From Oceanococcus sp041619555 (GTDB lineage Bacteria > Pseudomonadota > Gammaproteobacteria > Nevskiales > Oceanococcaceae): a DNA stretch of 64,000 bases. The translations under genes were made by a program, and so were the position numbers. The notes beneath the pieces were generated by a model that ran no database searches, was not told the DNA's origin, and was given only the letters and a program-made list of their open reading frames with translations. Every line of letters starts with the position of its first letter. Position 1 is the first letter of the stretch. The stretch spans positions 62,001-126,000 of the forward strand of contig JBFKDQ010000001.1 of the NCBI GenBank assembly GCA_041619555.1. Direction: 5' to 3'. Positions 33,944 through 42,737 of the stretch are shown here, one piece after another.

Positions 33944-34837
33944 CTAGCGGTCCTTCGGATCAAGCGCATCACGCAAACCGTCACCGATGAAATTGAAGCA
34001 GAACAGGGTCAGCGCCAGACAGGTCGCTGGAAAGACCAGCATCCAGAGTGCGGATTCCATTTCCTGGGCGCCCTCGTTGACCAGTGCCCCCCAACTGGTG
34101 AATGGTTCCTGCACGCCGAGGCCAAGAAAGCTCAGGAAGGATTCGACCAGGATCACCTGCGGGATGGTCAGGGTCACATACACGATCACCACCCCCAGCA
34201 AATTCGGCACGATATGACGGAAAATGATCCGCGGAGTCGAGACACCACAGGCGACCGCGGCTTCGATGAATTCCCTTCGTTTCAGAGAAATGGTCTGACC
34301 TCGCACGATGCGCGCCATGTCCAGCCAGTTGATCGCCCCGATCGCGATAAAAATCAGCAAGATATTGCGGCCGAAAAAGACCATCAGCAGGATCACGAAA
34401 AACATGAACGGCATGGCATAGAGGATATCGACGATGCGCATCATCACATTGTCGATACGGCCGCCCAAATAGCCGGCGGTGGCGCCGTAGGAGATGCCGA
34501 TGATCAGGCTGACCATGGTGGCGACGATGCCGATCAGCAAGGAAATCCGCCCCCCTTCCAGGGTGCGAACGAACAGATCCCGTCCCACCGCATCGGTACC
34601 GAAATAGTGCTTGGTCTCCAGACTGGGGCCTTCCGAGACATGGTCCCAATCGGTGTAGTCGAAATCATAAGGGGACAGTAAGGGCCCGAAGACCACGGCG
34701 AGACTCATCAAGCCGAGCAGGCCAACCGCAACCAGCGCGGCTCGATTGCGCTTGAGGCGGCGCCAGGCGTCGAACCAGAGACTGCGACCGCGGACTTCAG
34801 CTTCATTCGCAGCCACGTTCAATATCGCTTCAGTCAT
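33944..34837 (-). CDS. oppC: Oligopeptide ABC transporter permease OppC
   Basis: A 297-residue inner-membrane permease. An N-terminal helix follows LKRNRAALVAVGLLGLM, then the Opp/Dpp-type segment HYFGTDAVGRDLFVR and five more helices with the ATPase-contact loop EFIEAAVACGVSTPRIIFRH (about residues 205-225). The ATG at 34837 overlaps the oppB stop by 8 bases, which fixes the start better than the upstream in-frame codon. Confidence 0.93.
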   Translation of the reverse strand: MTEAILNVAANEAEVRGRSLWFDAWRRLKRNRAALVAVGLLGLMSLAVVFGPLLSPYDFDYTDWDHVSEGPSLETKHYFGTDAVGRDLFVRTLEGGRISLLIGIVATMVSLIIGISYGATAGYLGGRIDNVMMRIVDILYAMPFMFFVILLMVFFGRNILLIFIAIGAINWLDMARIVRGQTISLKRREFIEAAVACGVSTPRIIFRHIVPNLLGVVIVYVTLTIPQVILVESFLSFLGLGVQEPFTSWGALVNEGAQEMESALWMLVFPATCLALTLFCFNFIGDGLRDALDPKDR

Positions 34838-35753
34838 AGCGCACCTTGGGATCGAGTGCTCCATAGAGCAGATCAACGATGAAATTGAACAGGATGATGA
34901 GAACGCCATAGAAAACGACGACGCCCATCACGAGGGTGTAATCTCGATTGAGCGCTCCCTGCACGAAGTACCGTCCCAGACCGGGAATCCCGAAGATCTT
35001 CTCGATCACGACAGAACCGGTAATTACCGCCGCCGTGGCCGGGCCGAGATAGGACAGCACCGGCAGGAATGCCGGACGTAGAGCGTGGCGAAAGATGATG
35101 CGCGATTCCGACAGACCTTTGGCACGGGCCGTACGAATGAAGTTGCTGCGCAGAATTTCGATCATGCTGCCGCGCATCAAGCGGGAAATGTAGGCAATCT
35201 GGGGCAGCGCCAAAGAGATGACCGGCAGCACCAGCTTGCTGAATCCGTCGCCATCCCAGCCGCCGGCGGGAAACCAGCCGAGAGCGACGCCGAACAGGAG
35301 GATCAGTAGCGGGGCGATGACGAAATTGGGAATCGAGATCCCGGTCATCGCCAGGGTCATCACGCCGTAATCCATTGCCTGATTCTGCCGCAGTGCCGCA
35401 ATTGTACCCAAAGCGCAACCGATCAGGACCGCAAGCAGGATGGACAGACCACCGATCTGCAAGGACACCGGAAATCCGGATGCGATGAGTTCATTGACGG
35501 AAAAATCCTTGTACTGGAAGGATGGACCGAAATCGCCCTGCACGATCTGCAGCATGTAGCGCCCGTACTGCTGGATCAGAGGCTCATCAAGGTGATAGGC
35601 CTCGTTCAGATTGGCCTCGATTTCCGGCGGCAGGGCCTTTTCGGTATCGAAGGGGCCACCGGGCGCAATGCGGATCATGAAGAATGCGAGCGTGATCAGC
35701 ACCAGCAAGGTAGGGATGGCGCCTAGCAGTCGCTTGAAAGCGTATCGAATCAT
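34830..35753 (-). CDS. oppB: Oligopeptide ABC transporter permease OppB
   Basis: A 307-residue permease with six predicted helices, starting with the typical MIRYAFKRLLGAIPTLLVLI and the motif RIAPGGPFDTEK. The ATPase-contact loop NFIRTARAKGLSESRIIFRH is near residue 200. It lies 42 bases after oppA and overlaps oppC. Confidence 0.95.
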   Translation of the reverse strand: MIRYAFKRLLGAIPTLLVLITLAFFMIRIAPGGPFDTEKALPPEIEANLNEAYHLDEPLIQQYGRYMLQIVQGDFGPSFQYKDFSVNELIASGFPVSLQIGGLSILLAVLIGCALGTIAALRQNQAMDYGVMTLAMTGISIPNFVIAPLLILLFGVALGWFPAGGWDGDGFSKLVLPVISLALPQIAYISRLMRGSMIEILRSNFIRTARAKGLSESRIIFRHALRPAFLPVLSYLGPATAAVITGSVVIEKIFGIPGLGRYFVQGALNRDYTLVMGVVVFYGVLIILFNFIVDLLYGALDPKVRYD

Positions 35754-35795
35754 GGTTATTGGAAACTCCGGCGAAACTGGAGCCTCTTGCTCTCC

Positions 35796-37403
35796 TTAGT
35801 GCGCGAGGATGCGCATGTTCTTGCTGTAATGGTGATCCATGATGTTGGGCTGAAAACCGGCAACATAGGGTTTCACCATGCGTTTGTTGACATAAAAATA
35901 GATCGGCATGATCGGCTGGTCTTCCAGCAGCACCCGTTCGGCCTGCTGCAGAATTTCCCGCCGTTTGTGGAAATCACCTTCAACCGAGGCCGCAGCAAGC
36001 AGCGCATCATATTCCGGACTGTTATAGCCCTGATCATTGATGCCATGCTTGGAATGAAGCAGTTCGGCAAAGGTATAGGCGTCGTTGTAGTCACCGATCC
36101 AGCCCGCGCGGAACAACTGGGTCACCCGCTTTTGCTTGCGCGTTTCCAGAAAGACCTTCCACTCCTGGTTGATCAGGCTGGCCCGCACGCCCAGGGTCTG
36201 TTTCAGCATGGCCGCGATGGCCACCGCGATTTTCTTGTGGTTCTCGCTGGTGTTGTAGCGCAGTTCGATATACAGGGGGTTGTCGGGACCGTAGCCGGCT
36301 TCGGCATACAGGCGCCGGGCCTCGGCGTGGCGCAATTCCCTCGGCATCTGCGCCCAGGACGGAGTTTGCGCATTGTAATTATTGATTCCCGGTGGCACCC
36401 AGGAATAGGCCGGCTGCTCACCCAGCCGCGAGACCTTTTCGACAATGATTTCGCGGTCGACCGCCATCGACAAGGCCCGGCGCAGTTTCTTGTTGTTCTT
36501 GAATGGTGGCTGGGTCAGGTTAAAACCGTAGTAGTAGGTCCCCAGATAGGTAGAGACATAGAATTCGTCTTTGAGATTCTCCCGGATCCAGCTGATCTGG
36601 GCGAGTGGCACCTCGTTGGTCCAATCCAGTTCGCCGGCGCGATAACGCTTGAGTTCCGAGGACTGATCCTCGGTGGCGTGATAATAAACGCGGTCGATCA
36701 CCGTATTCGCGTTGTCCCAGTACTCGGGATTGCGATCCAGCACGATGTGCGATTGAACCACCCAGTCACTCAGAACATAGGCGCCATTGGACACCAGATT
36801 GCCCAGCCGGGTGAACTTGTCACCGAATTGGCGGAATGCCCGGCGGTTGATGGGATAGGTCGACGAGTGATTCAGCAGCCCCAGGAAATAAGGCGTCGGC
36901 GCTTTCAGGGTGATCTGAACTGTGTGATCGTCCAGCGCCACCACCCCCAATTTTTCCGGCGGCACATCACCGGCAGTGACCGCCTCGGCGTTTTCGATGG
37001 ACGACAGGATCTGAGAATAATGGGAAAGCGTGGCGGGATTCGCGCTGCGGCGCAAGCCGGCCACGAAATCTTCTGCCACCACCGGGTCGCCGTTCGACCA
37101 GCGTGCGGTCTTTCTCAGATAAAAGGTGTAGACACGGCCATCAGCGCTGATGTCCCAACGCTCGGCGGCACCGGGAATGACCTCTCCATCCGGCGATTCC
37201 GAGGTCAGGCCTTCGTAAAGATCCCGCATGATGTTGGAGGATGGCACCCCTTCTGCCTTATGCGGATCCAGGGTCTGCGGTTCTGCCCCGTTGCCCTTGT
37301 GCAGGACCTGTTCGGCGGCCAGATCGGTCGCAAGGGCAGTCGTCCCGGCAGAGACGGCAAGGAGCATCAGGCAGGCCAGTAGCCCTGTCTTCATCATGTT
37401 CAT
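35796..37403 (-). CDS. oppA: Periplasmic oligopeptide-binding protein OppA
   Basis: A 535-residue SBP family 5 protein. The signal peptide (LLACLMLLAVSAGTTALA) is followed by the family hallmark EPQTLDPHKAEGVPSSNIMRD and YTFYLRKTARWSNGDPVVAEDFV. There is no lipobox, so it is free in the periplasm. The ATG at 37403 overlaps the stop of the DUF885 gene (ATGA), which supports this start over an upstream one. It feeds peptides to OppBCDF. Confidence 0.93.
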   Translation of the reverse strand: MNMMKTGLLACLMLLAVSAGTTALATDLAAEQVLHKGNGAEPQTLDPHKAEGVPSSNIMRDLYEGLTSESPDGEVIPGAAERWDISADGRVYTFYLRKTARWSNGDPVVAEDFVAGLRRSANPATLSHYSQILSSIENAEAVTAGDVPPEKLGVVALDDHTVQITLKAPTPYFLGLLNHSSTYPINRRAFRQFGDKFTRLGNLVSNGAYVLSDWVVQSHIVLDRNPEYWDNANTVIDRVYYHATEDQSSELKRYRAGELDWTNEVPLAQISWIRENLKDEFYVSTYLGTYYYGFNLTQPPFKNNKKLRRALSMAVDREIIVEKVSRLGEQPAYSWVPPGINNYNAQTPSWAQMPRELRHAEARRLYAEAGYGPDNPLYIELRYNTSENHKKIAVAIAAMLKQTLGVRASLINQEWKVFLETRKQKRVTQLFRAGWIGDYNDAYTFAELLHSKHGINDQGYNSPEYDALLAAASVEGDFHKRREILQQAERVLLEDQPIMPIYFYVNKRMVKPYVAGFQPNIMDHHYSKNMRILAH

Positions 37404-39277
37404 TTGGTGTTGATCTTTGTCTGAATCCAAGCATTGATCTGCTCTTCCAGAATGGTCAGTGGCAGCGGACCTTCGCGGAGGATGCGATCATGAAAATCAC
37501 GGATATCGAATTGTGCGCCAAGGCTCACCTGCGCATGTTCACGCAGTTGGCGAATCTTCATCTCGCCCATTTTGTAAGCAAGCGCCTGGCCAGGCATGAC
37601 CAGATAGCGGTCCACTTCGACGCTGATGCGTGCCTGATGACGGCCGGTCTGCGCCTTGAAATAATCAATCGCCTGCTGACGAGTCCAGCCCAGTGCGTGC
37701 ATTCCCGTGTCCACGACCAGCCGGACTGCGCGCCACATTTCGAAGCTCAGGGCGCCAAAACGGCTTTCCGGCGTCTGATAGAAGCCCAGATCCGAGCCCA
37801 GACTCTCTGCATACAGGCCCCAGCCTTCGATGTAGGCCGTGCCTCGACTATGGCGCCTGAATTCTGGCAGATCCGACTGCTCCTGGGCCAGGGCGATCTG
37901 AAAATGGTGGCCAGGAACGCCTTCGTGCAGCAGCAGAGCGTCCATTTCGAACTTAGGCGACTGGTCCAAGCGCTTGGTGTTGACGTAAAAGGCTGCGGGG
38001 CGGCCGGTGACATAAGAACCCGGCAGATAGTAGGCCGCGGGCCGTCCGCTTGCTTCATGCGCCGGGATGGGCTCGACGCCATAGGGCAGGCTGGGATATT
38101 TCTTGAATAGCCGTCCCAGCACCCCGTCTGCCTGTTTGGCCAGCGCGCGATAATCGCGCAGGAGTTCGGACTCCGCGCGGTAAAACTGCGCCTCGTTGCG
38201 ATAGAGATCGGCGACAAAGCTGGGAATATCCTGCCCGGCCGCACCCATTTCGCCCATCAACTGAAACATCTGGCCCCGGATACGCTCGACTTCCGCCAGT
38301 CCAATGGCATGAATCTGCTCGGCATCCAGCGGCAGACTCGTCATTGTCTTGATGCGCCAGGCATACCAGGCCTGGCCTTCAGGCAGTCGAGACAGGCCTG
38401 TTCGCTGAGTTGCCCCGGGTAGATACTTGCGTTCCAGAAAATCCGCGAACTCGACAAGCGCGGGCCTGACCGTCTCTTGATAGATCTGGCCGGCCTGCAT
38501 GCGCACCGCTTCGGCCGCCTCTGGAGGCAAGCGGAGTTGCTGCAAGGGACGCAGCAGCGGGCTTTGCTCCGCAACAGGAGGCGCCAGATCCCGAACCTGC
38601 TTCGGCACCGCCCGGATACTCTGTTGAGGCGGCGTGATCCCAAGCTCGATTCCCCGGCGCAAGACACCCGTCAATTGATTCAGGACCACTGGGATGCCGC
38701 GTAAACGAGCCAGATAATCATCCGCATCCGTGCGCGAAAAGAGGGGCATCGCGGAGAGAACCTGAGCGAAGCCGGTGTGCGGTCCGTACATTTGGTTGAT
38801 CGGAATCAGATGCTCGGGAAAGGCGTGCCCCTCAATGTCCAGCTTCAGTTCATACTCCAGCAAGCGATGATTCAAGGCATCGGCAGGAGACAGCTGATCG
38901 CGCGGAATGCGCAGCAAGACTTCCAAAGTGCGTCGCTTTAGTTTTTGCTGAGCCTGGCGTGCGGCATCACCGTAATCCGACCAGCGATTATTCTGGCCGG
39001 CATGGCCGATGAAGGTCGCGTCCTCCGGCGACACGTTCATTAGCCAGCGCCACCTTGCCTCGATCAGATCCTGCAGACGGGCGCCAGCGTCAAGCTGTTG
39101 ATCTGTCGGCCGGCCACTCAGAAACCGCAGCCGGTTGTCCGGCCCGGCCGTGGTGGCCACACCAAGGTTCTGCAGAACCCGCGCATACGCCTCATTCGCA
39201 TCGGCCTGAGCATCCTCCGCATGGCCCGTCGCCCATACGAATGCCAACACCAGGATGGTCGTTATTCCAGCTTTCAT
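37400..39277 (-). CDS. Exported DUF885 peptidase-like protein
   Basis: A 625-residue protein with a cleavable signal peptide (ITTILVLAFVWATGHA). The DUF885 hallmark HEGVPGHHFQIALAQE near residue 455 contains an HExxxHH-like zinc site. Family members include metallocarboxypeptidase-like enzymes, but the substrate here is unknown. Its start overlaps the marC stop and its stop overlaps the oppA start, so it is embedded in a peptide-uptake operon. The likely role is periplasmic trimming of peptides before or after import (inference). Confidence 0.82.
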   Translation of the reverse strand: MKAGITTILVLAFVWATGHAEDAQADANEAYARVLQNLGVATTAGPDNRLRFLSGRPTDQQLDAGARLQDLIEARWRWLMNVSPEDATFIGHAGQNNRWSDYGDAARQAQQKLKRRTLEVLLRIPRDQLSPADALNHRLLEYELKLDIEGHAFPEHLIPINQMYGPHTGFAQVLSAMPLFSRTDADDYLARLRGIPVVLNQLTGVLRRGIELGITPPQQSIRAVPKQVRDLAPPVAEQSPLLRPLQQLRLPPEAAEAVRMQAGQIYQETVRPALVEFADFLERKYLPGATQRTGLSRLPEGQAWYAWRIKTMTSLPLDAEQIHAIGLAEVERIRGQMFQLMGEMGAAGQDIPSFVADLYRNEAQFYRAESELLRDYRALAKQADGVLGRLFKKYPSLPYGVEPIPAHEASGRPAAYYLPGSYVTGRPAAFYVNTKRLDQSPKFEMDALLLHEGVPGHHFQIALAQEQSDLPEFRRHSRGTAYIEGWGLYAESLGSDLGFYQTPESRFGALSFEMWRAVRLVVDTGMHALGWTRQQAIDYFKAQTGRHQARISVEVDRYLVMPGQALAYKMGEMKIRQLREHAQVSLGAQFDIRDFHDRILREGPLPLTILEEQINAWIQTKINTK

Positions 39278-39921
39278 CCTGCCCCCCCGGCAGTCGTCCA
39301 GCCCAGACTGGACAAGCCTGTGATCACAAATTGTACGGCCAGGGCCGAAAGTATCACGCCCAGTACCCGGCTGATCACGTTCGAACCAATTTCACCAAGC
39401 AGGCGGGTCAGGATACCCGCCGTCAACAGGGCCAGCAGGGCCATGCCGACCACCAGCAACATGATCAGCAGGCCGACCAGGATCAGTTGCCAGTCGCCGG
39501 CGGCCTCGCTAACCAGCAGGAGTACGGTCGTAATTGCGCCTGGCCCGGCCATCAACGGAATTGCAATCGGGAAAACCGAAATATCAGGACGCAGATGCGC
39601 CTCCTCATCTTCGCTCGCGGTCGTTGAACGCAGCCCCGATTGGCGAGCGAACAGCATATCAATGGAGACCAGGAAAAGCAGGATCCCACCGGCAATTCGC
39701 AGGGCCGGTAAACCGATGCCCATCGCATCCAGCAGGACCTGACCCAGCGCCGCGAATCCGATCAGAATGCCTGCGCCAATCAGGGACCCGCGAATCGCCA
39801 TGCTGCGCCGGTAGGCGCGCCCGGAACCGGCGGTCAGACCGACGAAAATGGGCGCAAGACCGATCGGATCAATGACCACGAAAAAGGTGATAAACGTATC
39901 GAGCGCGTATTCCAAAATCAT
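39274..39921 (-). CDS. MarC-family integral membrane protein
   Basis: A 215-residue protein with about six helices and the family hallmarks FFVVIDPIGLAPIFVGL near residue 14 and PIAIPLMAGPGAIT near 122. The E. coli MarC founder was once linked to multiple antibiotic resistance, but that role was not upheld and the function of the family is unknown. It is the first gene of the marC-DUF885-opp run; its stop overlaps the next ATG (ATGA). Confidence 0.85.
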   Translation of the reverse strand: MILEYALDTFITFFVVIDPIGLAPIFVGLTAGSGRAYRRSMAIRGSLIGAGILIGFAALGQVLLDAMGIGLPALRIAGGILLFLVSIDMLFARQSGLRSTTASEDEEAHLRPDISVFPIAIPLMAGPGAITTVLLLVSEAAGDWQLILVGLLIMLLVVGMALLALLTAGILTRLLGEIGSNVISRVLGVILSALAVQFVITGLSSLGWTTAGGAG

Positions 39922-39960
39922 CGTTCGCTGCGCCGGCAGCGTGTGCCGGCCTCGCTGGAC

Positions 39961-41175
39961 TCAGGAACTTGAATCGGCGTCTGCGGCACGCTCGCTCAGT
40001 GCGTGTTGCAGCCAGGCCGCGGCCTGCTGTTTTGTATCTGGGTACTTCATCGCCAGGGAAAAGGCTTTGATCGCCTCTTCATGTGAACCCATTTCGCTGG
40101 CGGCGATCCCCTGGATCAAGGCCGTTTCGCCCGGATTTTTCACGCCTAGTTTGCGGGCCTTTTCCAGCGTCTTGATGACCTTGTTCCAGGCTTCTTTTTC
40201 CAGATACAGGTAAGCCAGGCGCAGCACCTTCTCGCCATCGTCTGTCCGTTGACTCACCGCTTCCATGGCCGTAATCGCCCGATCGGTTTCCTTGGCGCCA
40301 AGCCAGGCATTGGCCAACAGATCATAGTTCTCGACAGACTTCTCAACCTTGCCCTCGGCCAGGGCTTTTTCCAGGGTCTTGCCGGCCTTGTAGGGCACAT
40401 CCAGGTACAGGAACAAATTGGTCAGATTCAGCAGTTCCTTGCCTTCATCGATCAAGCCCTGACGATCGGCGAGGGCGAAAACGGCGAGCGCATCGGCATC
40501 CTGTCGCAACTCCATGTAGATGCCCGAGAGTTGCTTCCAGTACTCCTTCTTGACTGGAAAACGGGCAACCATCTGCAGCAAGGTCTTCGCGCAATTCGGG
40601 TAATCCTTCAACTCGTAATGCATGGCCAGCTTGAGCTGATACCAGGATTCCTTGGGTGCGACCGATTCGCTGATCGCAACGGTCAATGGCGGCAAGGCCG
40701 CCCGGTAATTCTGCGTCTGAGCGTAGGCGGTCGCGAGCAGAACCCGTGCCTCTGCCGGGATCGGATTCTTGGCGGTCTTCATGTAGTCAACCAGTACCGC
40801 GATGCCCTTGCGATACTGCTCCACCGCCACATGAAACTGACCCAGGCTGTACTTCATCTGTTCGACCTGTTGGTCGGGCAGGGCGCCGAGATCAATCGCT
40901 TTCTGAAAATATTTGGCCGCTTCGGAATAATCCCCTTTCTGCGCCCACACAAAACCGTAGGTCTGCAATACCATCGCGTGCTCATACGCATTGCGTTCAA
41001 CCGATGGCACCAGCTTGTCAAGACGCTGCAAGGCTTCCGGATAGTTCTCCTCGCCGATCAGCTCGTGGATCTTGGTCAGGCGCTTATAGGTGATTTCCGA
41101 CAGCGTCTGTGCCTGGACAACACCGGCCAAACCCCAGCTCAGCAGCAGAAAAAGGCCCAAGAACAGGTTTTTCAT
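39961..41175 (-). CDS. Tetratricopeptide protein of the TonB2-type cluster
   Basis: A 404-residue exported protein: signal peptide (FLGLFLLLSWGLAGVVQA), then about eight to ten TPR-like helix pairs (for example YSEAAKYFQKAIDLGALP, DYPNCAKTLLQMVARFP, ALIQGIAASEMGSHEEAIKA). TPR proteins of this kind end the TtpC/TonB2 gene clusters of Vibrio and relatives and are thought to assist energy transduction in the periplasm. The ATG at 41175 shares a base with the tonB stop; a GTG at 41178 is an alternative. Confidence 0.82.
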   Translation of the reverse strand: MKNLFLGLFLLLSWGLAGVVQAQTLSEITYKRLTKIHELIGEENYPEALQRLDKLVPSVERNAYEHAMVLQTYGFVWAQKGDYSEAAKYFQKAIDLGALPDQQVEQMKYSLGQFHVAVEQYRKGIAVLVDYMKTAKNPIPAEARVLLATAYAQTQNYRAALPPLTVAISESVAPKESWYQLKLAMHYELKDYPNCAKTLLQMVARFPVKKEYWKQLSGIYMELRQDADALAVFALADRQGLIDEGKELLNLTNLFLYLDVPYKAGKTLEKALAEGKVEKSVENYDLLANAWLGAKETDRAITAMEAVSQRTDDGEKVLRLAYLYLEKEAWNKVIKTLEKARKLGVKNPGETALIQGIAASEMGSHEEAIKAFSLAMKYPDTKQQAAAWLQHALSERAADADSSS

Positions 41176-41807
41176 CACTCGGCCCCCATCTTGAACTCGA
41201 TCGTCTGCACGCCCTGATGGGCCACCGGTTTGCCGTCAACCACCCGCGGCTTGAACTTCCATTTCAGAATTGCCCGTCGAGCCGCAGAGTCGAACACCCG
41301 GCGGGGTTCGGATTCCAGCACCTTCGGATCACCGACCGTGCCATCTTTATTAATCGTGAACTCAAGCTTCACCCAGCCTTCAATCCCGTCGCGCGCAGCG
41401 TTGCGCGGATACTGTGGCGCAATCCGCACCAGCGGGATCAGCTCACCGTCGCCGGTAAAGTCCGATGCCTTCGCATAGCTGCCCATGAACGGTCCACTGC
41501 CGGCACTGACCGGCAACTTGACGTTCGGAATATCCATCGGCTGCGGCTGTGGATTCGGCTTGTCGGCCTGGGCCATTTTCAGCTTGGGCGGCGGTGGTGG
41601 CTTCTTCGGCGGAGGCGGCTTCTTGGGCACCTCACGACTTCGTGTTTCCAGGCTTTCATCACGCTTCAGGCGCACGAATTCGATGCCGCCAAGATCGTCC
41701 GTCTTCTTTACCGACTTGCCGGTTCCGGTAATCAGAATGTGCATGAACCAGAACAGGAACAGACCGATGGCGACGGCACCGACAATTGAGATGAGGTAAC
41801 GATGCAT
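41175..41807 (-). CDS. tonB: TonB-family energy transducer
   Basis: A 210-residue inner-membrane protein: a single N-terminal helix (ISIVGAVAIGLFLFWFMHILI), a Pro/Lys-rich periplasmic spacer (VPKKPPPPKKPPPPPK) and a TonB C-terminal domain (GIEGWVKLEFTINKDGTVG ... AILKWKFKPRVVDGKPV). It carries energy from the ExbBD proton channel to outer-membrane TonB-dependent receptors. The short spacer and the gene order place it in the TonB2 branch. No TonB-dependent receptor is encoded in the window. Confidence 0.92.
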   Translation of the reverse strand: MHRYLISIVGAVAIGLFLFWFMHILITGTGKSVKKTDDLGGIEFVRLKRDESLETRSREVPKKPPPPKKPPPPPKLKMAQADKPNPQPQPMDIPNVKLPVSAGSGPFMGSYAKASDFTGDGELIPLVRIAPQYPRNAARDGIEGWVKLEFTINKDGTVGDPKVLESEPRRVFDSAARRAILKWKFKPRVVDGKPVAHQGVQTIEFKMGAE

Positions 41808-41812
41808 CGATC

Positions 41813-42214
41813 TTAGGGGTTCTGGGCGGCAATCGAGACGCTGTAGACGCCCGCCAGCCTGACCTGATCCATGACCTCGACCAGCGTACCCGTCTGTGCT
41901 TCCTTGTCGGCGATGATCACCACGGTGCCTTCAGGGTTTTCGGCATGCAGACGCTCCACATTGGCGCGCACCGCTCGCAGTTCCACCTTGCGCTTGGCGA
42001 TCCAGACATCGCCATTCGGCTTGATCGCAATCAGGATATTGCCGCGCTCCTTGCGTTCGGCCGTGTTTGCGTTGGGCCGGCTGACATCGATGCCCGTTTC
42101 CTTGACAAAACTCGTGGTGACGATGAAGAAGATCAGCATGATGAACACAATGTCCAGCATCGGCGTCATGTCGATGTCGGCTTCTTCCGCGGTCCCGTGA
42201 TGTTTGCGTCGCAT
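41813..42214 (-). CDS. exbD: Biopolymer transport protein ExbD
   Basis: A 133-residue protein: N-terminal cytoplasmic tail, one transmembrane helix with the proton-coupling Asp (DMTPMLDIVFIMLIFFIV, Asp near residue 19) and a periplasmic domain. The start chosen is the ATG at 42214, just after the exbB stop; an in-frame ATG at 42235 would overlap exbB and adds residues unlike the family. Confidence 0.93.
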   Translation of the reverse strand: MRRKHHGTAEEADIDMTPMLDIVFIMLIFFIVTTSFVKETGIDVSRPNANTAERKERGNILIAIKPNGDVWIAKRKVELRAVRANVERLHAENPEGTVVIIADKEAQTGTLVEVMDQVRLAGVYSVSIAAQNP

Positions 42215-42215
42215 A

Positions 42216-42737
42216 TTAGTTGTTCTCGTGTACACCCAGCTCGTCGTTCAGAAAATCCGTTTCGCGGCGAACGACATGGGGGAAATGGGTACCGAAATAA
42301 ATGCCGGACAAAGCAACAACCATGCCCGCCATTGTGGGGATGGTTGCCTTGAAGATCCCGGATGCCATCGCGCGCGCATTGCCGGTGCCCAGCGCAGCCA
42401 TGACGTCGAAGACCTGGATCATTCCGGTCACCGTGCCAAGCAGGCCAAGCAACGGGCACAAGGCGACAATGGTCTTGATCGCGCTCACATTTCGTCTTGC
42501 GACCCTTTCCACCTCGGAAACCAGCGCGCGCCGGATCTGCCGTGCATTCCAGGACTGATGGTCCGTGCGCTGGCGCCATTGCGTGATGATGTCTTGCGTC
42601 AGGGCGGGGAATTCGCGCCGGAAATAGGTCAAGCGTTCAAGAATTAGGCCCCACAGCAATATGGCGGCGAAGAGGATGACCCAGAGGACCCCCCCTCCCG
42701 CTTCCAAAAAATCTCGAATTGCCGTGAAAAATTCCAT
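42216..42737 (-). CDS. exbB: MotA/TolQ/ExbB proton-channel protein (short form)
   Basis: A 173-residue ExbB with three helices. It has the conserved LCPLLGLLGTVTGMI near residue 91 and a C-terminal helix KATIPTMAGMVVALSGIYF. This is the ExbB that pairs with ExbD in TonB2 clusters. Its ATG shares a base with the stop of the ttpC gene. Confidence 0.93.
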   Translation of the reverse strand: MEFFTAIRDFLEAGGGVLWVILFAAILLWGLILERLTYFRREFPALTQDIITQWRQRTDHQSWNARQIRRALVSEVERVARRNVSAIKTIVALCPLLGLLGTVTGMIQVFDVMAALGTGNARAMASGIFKATIPTMAGMVVALSGIYFGTHFPHVVRRETDFLNDELGVHENN

